A stretch of 64,000 nt of DNA from Microbacterium proteolyticum (lineage in GTDB: Bacteria; Actinomycetota; Actinomycetes; Actinomycetales; Microbacteriaceae). Of the stretch, positions 60,934-64,000 are shown piece after piece (within the stretch, counting starts at the first letter, position 1; the number at the start of each line of letters is the position of its first letter). Below the pieces are notes generated by a model that was given only the letters and a program-made list of their open reading frames with translations, searched no databases and was not told the DNA's origin. Location of the stretch: assembly GCF_030818075.1 (NCBI RefSeq), contig NZ_JAUSZZ010000001.1, positions 3,224,001-3,288,000 of the forward strand. The letters run 5' to 3'. The position numbers and the translations under genes are program-made.

Positions 60934-61833
60934 TCACCGCTTGCGTGAGAACGCGTCGAGTCGCTCCTGCGGGCTCAGCGCGGCCATCCGCGCCGTCCAT
61001 TCAGCGGTGAAGTATCCCGACGTCTCGGCGTCGACCACGGGAACGACGGCGTGCGTGATCGTGTCGTCCCACACGTGCACGAGGTGGAACGAGCGCCCGG
61101 CATCCATCCCGTTGACCTCCTCGGCGGGACGGGCGAGATCCATCGTGTAGCAGGATGCCGCCGCGACGCTCACCGGGACCCCGGCGAACGTGCCCGAGGT
61201 GGAGTAGTGCAGGTGACCGGCGAGGATGGCCCGCACGTCGCTCCCCCGCACGACGTCGGCCAGTGCGGACTGGTCGCGGAGCTCGAGGATGTCGAAGAAC
61301 GGGATGTGCGTGGGAAGCGGGGGGTGGTGCAGCGCCAGGATCGTCCCGAGCGGGGCGGGCTCGGCGAGTTCGGCGCGGAGCCACTCCCGCTGGGCGTCAT
61401 CGAGATCACCGTGATGCCACCCCGGCACCGTGGAGTCGAGCGCGATGAGGCGGAGCCCGCCGAGGTCCCAGACGCCGGTGACGGGCTCCTGCGTCGGCTC
61501 GGCGTCGAGCAGGCCCTCCCGCAGGGCGGGCCGTTCGTCGTGGTTGCCCGCGACCCAGACCACCGGGGCCCCGAGACGCGCGGCCCAGGGCTCGACGGCG
61601 TCGCGCAGGGCGCGGTAGGCCTCGGGTTCGCCGAGGTCGGTGAGGTCGCCGGTGAACACCACGGCATCCGGCCTCACGCCCGTCGCCTCCGCGGCATCCA
61701 GCGTGCGGCGCAGGTGACGCGCCGTGTCGTAGCGATCGCCGAGCAGGCGATCGCCGCCGAGCAGGTGCGTGTCGCTGAGGTGGAGGATCACGCGCGCGGC
61801 GGGCGCGTGCTGACCGAACTGCACGGATGCCAT
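60934..61833 (-). CDS. Metallophosphoesterase, CpdA-like
   Basis: 299 aa. Calcineurin-like fold with the five metal motifs: HLSDTHLLGG, FTGDLTDLGEP, VAGNHDERPA, LALHHPPLP and LAGHLHYS. Closest to class III cyclic-nucleotide phosphodiesterases (CpdA, Rv0805). A 3',5'-cAMP substrate is plausible but some members cleave other phosphodiesters. ATG 61833 is 6 bases after TAGGCT; a RecA-NDp-like element precedes it. Confidence 0.9.
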   Translation of the reverse strand: MASVQFGQHAPAARVILHLSDTHLLGGDRLLGDRYDTARHLRRTLDAAEATGVRPDAVVFTGDLTDLGEPEAYRALRDAVEPWAARLGAPVVWVAGNHDERPALREGLLDAEPTQEPVTGVWDLGGLRLIALDSTVPGWHHGDLDDAQREWLRAELAEPAPLGTILALHHPPLPTHIPFFDILELRDQSALADVVRGSDVRAILAGHLHYSTSGTFAGVPVSVAAASCYTMDLARPAEEVNGMDAGRSFHLVHVWDDTITHAVVPVVDAETSGYFTAEWTARMAALSPQERLDAFSRKR

Positions 61834-61839
61834 GACCTC

Positions 61840-61862
61840 AGCCTAGGAGGAGGGTCCGACAT
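61840..61862 (-). promoter_or_regulatory. RecA-NDp-like leaderless promoter of the phosphoesterase gene
   Basis: Minus strand: ATGTCGGAC (61862-61854), 8 bases, TAGGCT (61845-61840), 6 bases, ATG. Confidence 0.55.
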
Positions 61863-61873
61863 CGCCGGCCGCC

Positions 61874-63268
61874 TCAGTGCACCGCGACGCTGTCCCGCAC
61901 CGTCGCGAGGGTGACGAGGGCGTCGGCCGCCTGTCGCTCCGAGGTGGCGCTGAAGCTGAGGCGAATGCGGGCGTCGGCGGGCTCGCCGGCGAAGTAGGCA
62001 TCGCCGTCGCCGATCGTGATCCCGGCGCGCTGCGCGTCTCGGGCGAGCGGCCCCGGCTCGACGCCCCGGGGACACCTCAGCCACAGGTGGAAGCCGGCGC
62101 GCGGCGGGGTGACATCGCCGTCGGGCCACACGCGCCGCACCTGCGCGAGCAGGGCATCTCGTCGGGCGACGAGGGCGCGGCTGAGACGACCGGTGTGACG
62201 CGGCCAGTCCGCGGAGGTGAGGAACTCGAGAGCGATCTCTTGCAGGGGGCGGGCGACGAACAGCTGGTTCGTGACGACCGCGGTGTGCAGCCGTGCCAGG
62301 ACCGGTCCCCGCGCGGCGAGGAAGCCGACCCGCAGACTCGGCGCGACGGGCTTGGCCAGCGAGGAGATGTGGATGACGTGCCCGTGGACGTCGTCGGCGA
62401 TGAGCGGCGGGGGCACGGGCGCGTCGAGGCGGATGTGGCGCGCCCAGTCGTCGTCGATGACGAGCGCGCGATGCCGGCGCGCGACCTCCAGCAGGGGCCG
62501 TCGTCGTTCCGGATGCAATGACAGGCCCGTGGGGTTGTTCACGGCGCTCTGCAGGTACGCCAGACGCGCACCGGTGCGCGCGAACGCGGCATCCATGTCG
62601 CCCGGGTCGACGCCGCGGGCATCGGTGGGGACCGGAATCGGGCGCAGGCCCGCGGCCCGCAGCGCGGCGAGGGCCCCGGGGTAGGTCGGGCTCTCCACGA
62701 TCACGGCGTCTCCCGGCGCGCCGACGGCCTGCGCGATGAGGGCGATGGCCGACTGCGAGCCGTTCGTGACGAGGACCTCGCTCTCGTCGACGGTCGCCTG
62801 GTGGGCGAAGACCGCGCGCAAGGCGCTGAGGCCGGCAGCGGGTGCCGGCTCCCAGACGCTGCCACGACGGATGCTGCGCGAGGCGGCGGCCTGCAGAGCC
62901 GCGCGGGGATGCAGATCGGCACCGAGGTAGCCGCTGGAGAGCGGGACCGTGTCGGCGAGCACTCCGACGGGATCGAGAAAGCGGACGGCCGCGCCGTCGA
63001 CGCGGGAGGGAGCGAGCGCGAGAGACTGCCAGCCGGTGGAGGCCGCCTCGGTGCGCGGTCCGGCCGCGATGAAGACGCCCCGCCCCGGCTCGCTGCGCAC
63101 TCTGCCCCGCGCAGCCAGGGCCGCGACGGCGCGACCGACGGTCACCGGGCTGGTCGACAGCTCCCGGCACAACGCCCGCGTGGAGGGAAGCGCGTCGCCC
63201 GGCGCACCCCGCTCGATCAGCCGTTCCAGATGGGCGACCACGACCGCGACCCTGCTATCGTTTTCCAT
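61874..63268 (-). CDS. MocR-family regulator (GntR-type HTH + aminotransferase-like domain)
   Basis: 464 aa. N-terminal GntR winged helix (about residues 5-70; LPSTRALCRELSTSPVTVGRAVAALAARG). The rest is a fold-type I aminotransferase domain with TNGSQSAIALIAQ, NNPTG, and PLP Lys in SSLAKPVAPSLRVGF. Such regulators sense PLP or an amino compound and often control a divergent gene, here the BenE transporter. ATG 63268 overlaps the divergent start codon in CATG, and an inverted repeat spans both. Confidence 0.92.
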   Translation of the reverse strand: MENDSRVAVVVAHLERLIERGAPGDALPSTRALCRELSTSPVTVGRAVAALAARGRVRSEPGRGVFIAAGPRTEAASTGWQSLALAPSRVDGAAVRFLDPVGVLADTVPLSSGYLGADLHPRAALQAAASRSIRRGSVWEPAPAAGLSALRAVFAHQATVDESEVLVTNGSQSAIALIAQAVGAPGDAVIVESPTYPGALAALRAAGLRPIPVPTDARGVDPGDMDAAFARTGARLAYLQSAVNNPTGLSLHPERRRPLLEVARRHRALVIDDDWARHIRLDAPVPPPLIADDVHGHVIHISSLAKPVAPSLRVGFLAARGPVLARLHTAVVTNQLFVARPLQEIALEFLTSADWPRHTGRLSRALVARRDALLAQVRRVWPDGDVTPPRAGFHLWLRCPRGVEPGPLARDAQRAGITIGDGDAYFAGEPADARIRLSFSATSERQAADALVTLATVRDSVAVH

Positions 63269-63283
63269 GACAGATAATGATAG
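63255..63283. promoter_or_regulatory. Shared operator over the overlapping divergent start codons
   Basis: CTATCGTT (63255-63262) and AATGATAG (63276-63283) form an 8-bp inverted repeat with one mismatch and a 13-base spacer. CATG at 63266-63269 contains both start codons. A -10-like TATCGT (plus strand) and TATCAT (minus strand) are part of the repeat halves, so a bound MocR dimer could block both promoters. Confidence 0.6.
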
Positions 63284-64000
63284 CGTTACACCTCTTCGAC
63301 CCGTACCGTTACATCGCTCCTGGTCCGTGACCGCGACGGTCGCCGGGCTCGTGGCCGCCCTGGTCTCCTTCGCGGGCCCCTTCGCGGTCGTGCTGCAAGC
63401 CACCCGGGCCGCGCACCTCGACGAGGCCCACACCGCGTCGTGGGTCTGGGCGATCGCCGTCGGCAGCGGCCTCAGCGGCCTGATGCTCAGCCTGCTGACC
63501 CGCATGCCGATCATCGTGGCGTGGTCCACACCGGGCGCAGCTCTGCTGATCGCCGCGATCGGCGGATTCTCGTTCTCGGATGCCGTGGGCGCGTTCCTGG
63601 TATCGAGCGTCTGCGCATGCATCCTCGGCTTCACCGGATGGTTCGGCCGCCTGCTGGCCCTCATCCCCGGCTCCCTCACCTCGGCGCTGCTCGCGGGGAT
63701 CCTGCTGCCGTTCGTCATCTCGGGCAGCTCCGCCGTCGTGACAGCCCCGGCCGTCGCGGGAGCGGTCGTGGTCGCCTTCATCGTCGCGAAGAGATTCCTC
63801 GAGCGATACGCCGTCGTCATCGCTCTCGCCGTCGGCGTATGCGCGACCATCGCGACCGGCGCCGGAGAGCGTGTCGCGCTCGATCTGCAGCTCACCGCGC
63901 CGGCGCTGACGATACCCACCTTCGACCCGGAGGCCCTCCTGTCGATCGGGCTGCCACTCCTGCTGATCACCATGGCCGCACAGAACGCCCCCGGACTCAC
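63267..64000 (+). CDS. benE: Benzoate/H+ symporter BenE family transporter (partial)
   Basis: At least 244 aa, open at the right edge. Hydrophobic throughout: about seven helices within the window. SVTATVAGLVAALVSFAGPFAVVLQA, the WAIAVGSGLSGL loop, MPIIVAWSTPGAALL and FGRLLALIPGSLTSALLAGILLPF are typical BenE. ATG 63267 is the best start, with TATCGT 5 bases before it, so leaderless. Benzoate as substrate is family knowledge; no benzoate catabolic genes are seen. Confidence 0.9.
   Translation, partial: MTDNDSVTPLRPVPLHRSWSVTATVAGLVAALVSFAGPFAVVLQATRAAHLDEAHTASWVWAIAVGSGLSGLMLSLLTRMPIIVAWSTPGAALLIAAIGGFSFSDAVGAFLVSSVCACILGFTGWFGRLLALIPGSLTSALLAGILLPFVISGSSAVVTAPAVAGAVVVAFIVAKRFLERYAVVIALAVGVCATIATGAGERVALDLQLTAPALTIPTFDPEALLSIGLPLLLITMAAQNAPGL

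Overview
The window is about 70% GC and gene-dense, with frequent GTG/TTG starts and four-base ATGA/GTGA overlaps between genes. The block lexA, dapF, miaA, miaB, recX, recA, DUF3046, clgR-like, cinA, pgsA, ftsK, RNase J, dapA, thyA/folA, dapB is a classic actinobacterial arrangement. With the CE1758/CE1759-type oxidoreductase pair and the many leaderless promoters, it points to a Microbacteriaceae chromosome, most likely Microbacterium. I see no tRNA, rRNA, CRISPR array, transposase or phage gene.

Layout. 1-5,900: start of a divergent gene (probably LysM), lexA, a frameshifted membrane zinc-peptidase-like gene, an S9 peptidase and hflX. 5,970-12,650: small RsmC-like methyltransferase, dapF, GNAT, miaA, miaB, recX, recA. 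12,650-13,430: a non-coding stretch with two stacked recA promoters and a 19-bp minisatellite. 13,430-24,160: DUF3046, ClgR-like regulator, cinA, pgsA, ftsK, GNAT, RNase J, dapA, NUDIX, SDR, folA, thyA. 24,300-32,420: thioredoxin/DUF4395, OsmC, SDR-like epimerase, dapB, histidine phosphatase, aldo/keto reductase, pnp. 32,700-49,300: accessory genes lying between pnp and rpsO, which are usually neighbours: a coiled-coil lytic enzyme, a glycosyltransferase-SGNH fusion, DedA, an AAA+/VWA chelatase-like pair under a Fur-family operator, a fructosamine kinase, an endonuclease, an FMN reductase/luciferase-like pair, the EfeUOB iron importer with a DtxR-type box, and a 2OG oxygenase followed by a 226-bp tandem triplication. 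50,000-64,000: rpsO, DUF167, MFS, a molybdopterin reductase, EamA, YceI, FKBP, PrsW, FAH, aspA, a CpdA-like phosphoesterase, and a divergent MocR regulator/BenE pair whose start codons overlap.

Regulation. Many genes have a -10 of the form TANNNT only 6-7 bases before the start codon, so they should be transcribed leaderless. A subset (recA, ftsK, dapB, S9 peptidase, DUF167/MFS, EamA, phosphoesterase) also has ATGTCGGAG-like sequence exactly 8 bases before that -10. This is the geometry of the LexA-independent RecA-NDp/PafBC DNA-damage promoter. recA has this element plus a separate SOS-box promoter. Metal control appears at two loci: a 21-bp Fur/Zur-type palindrome abutting the -10 of the chelatase-like operon, and a DtxR/IdeR-like box before efeU.

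Sequence quality. Three conserved genes (the zinc-peptidase-like gene, miaB, RNase J) are each broken by what looks like one extra base in a homopolymer. This pattern suggests assembly or consensus error rather than gene decay.
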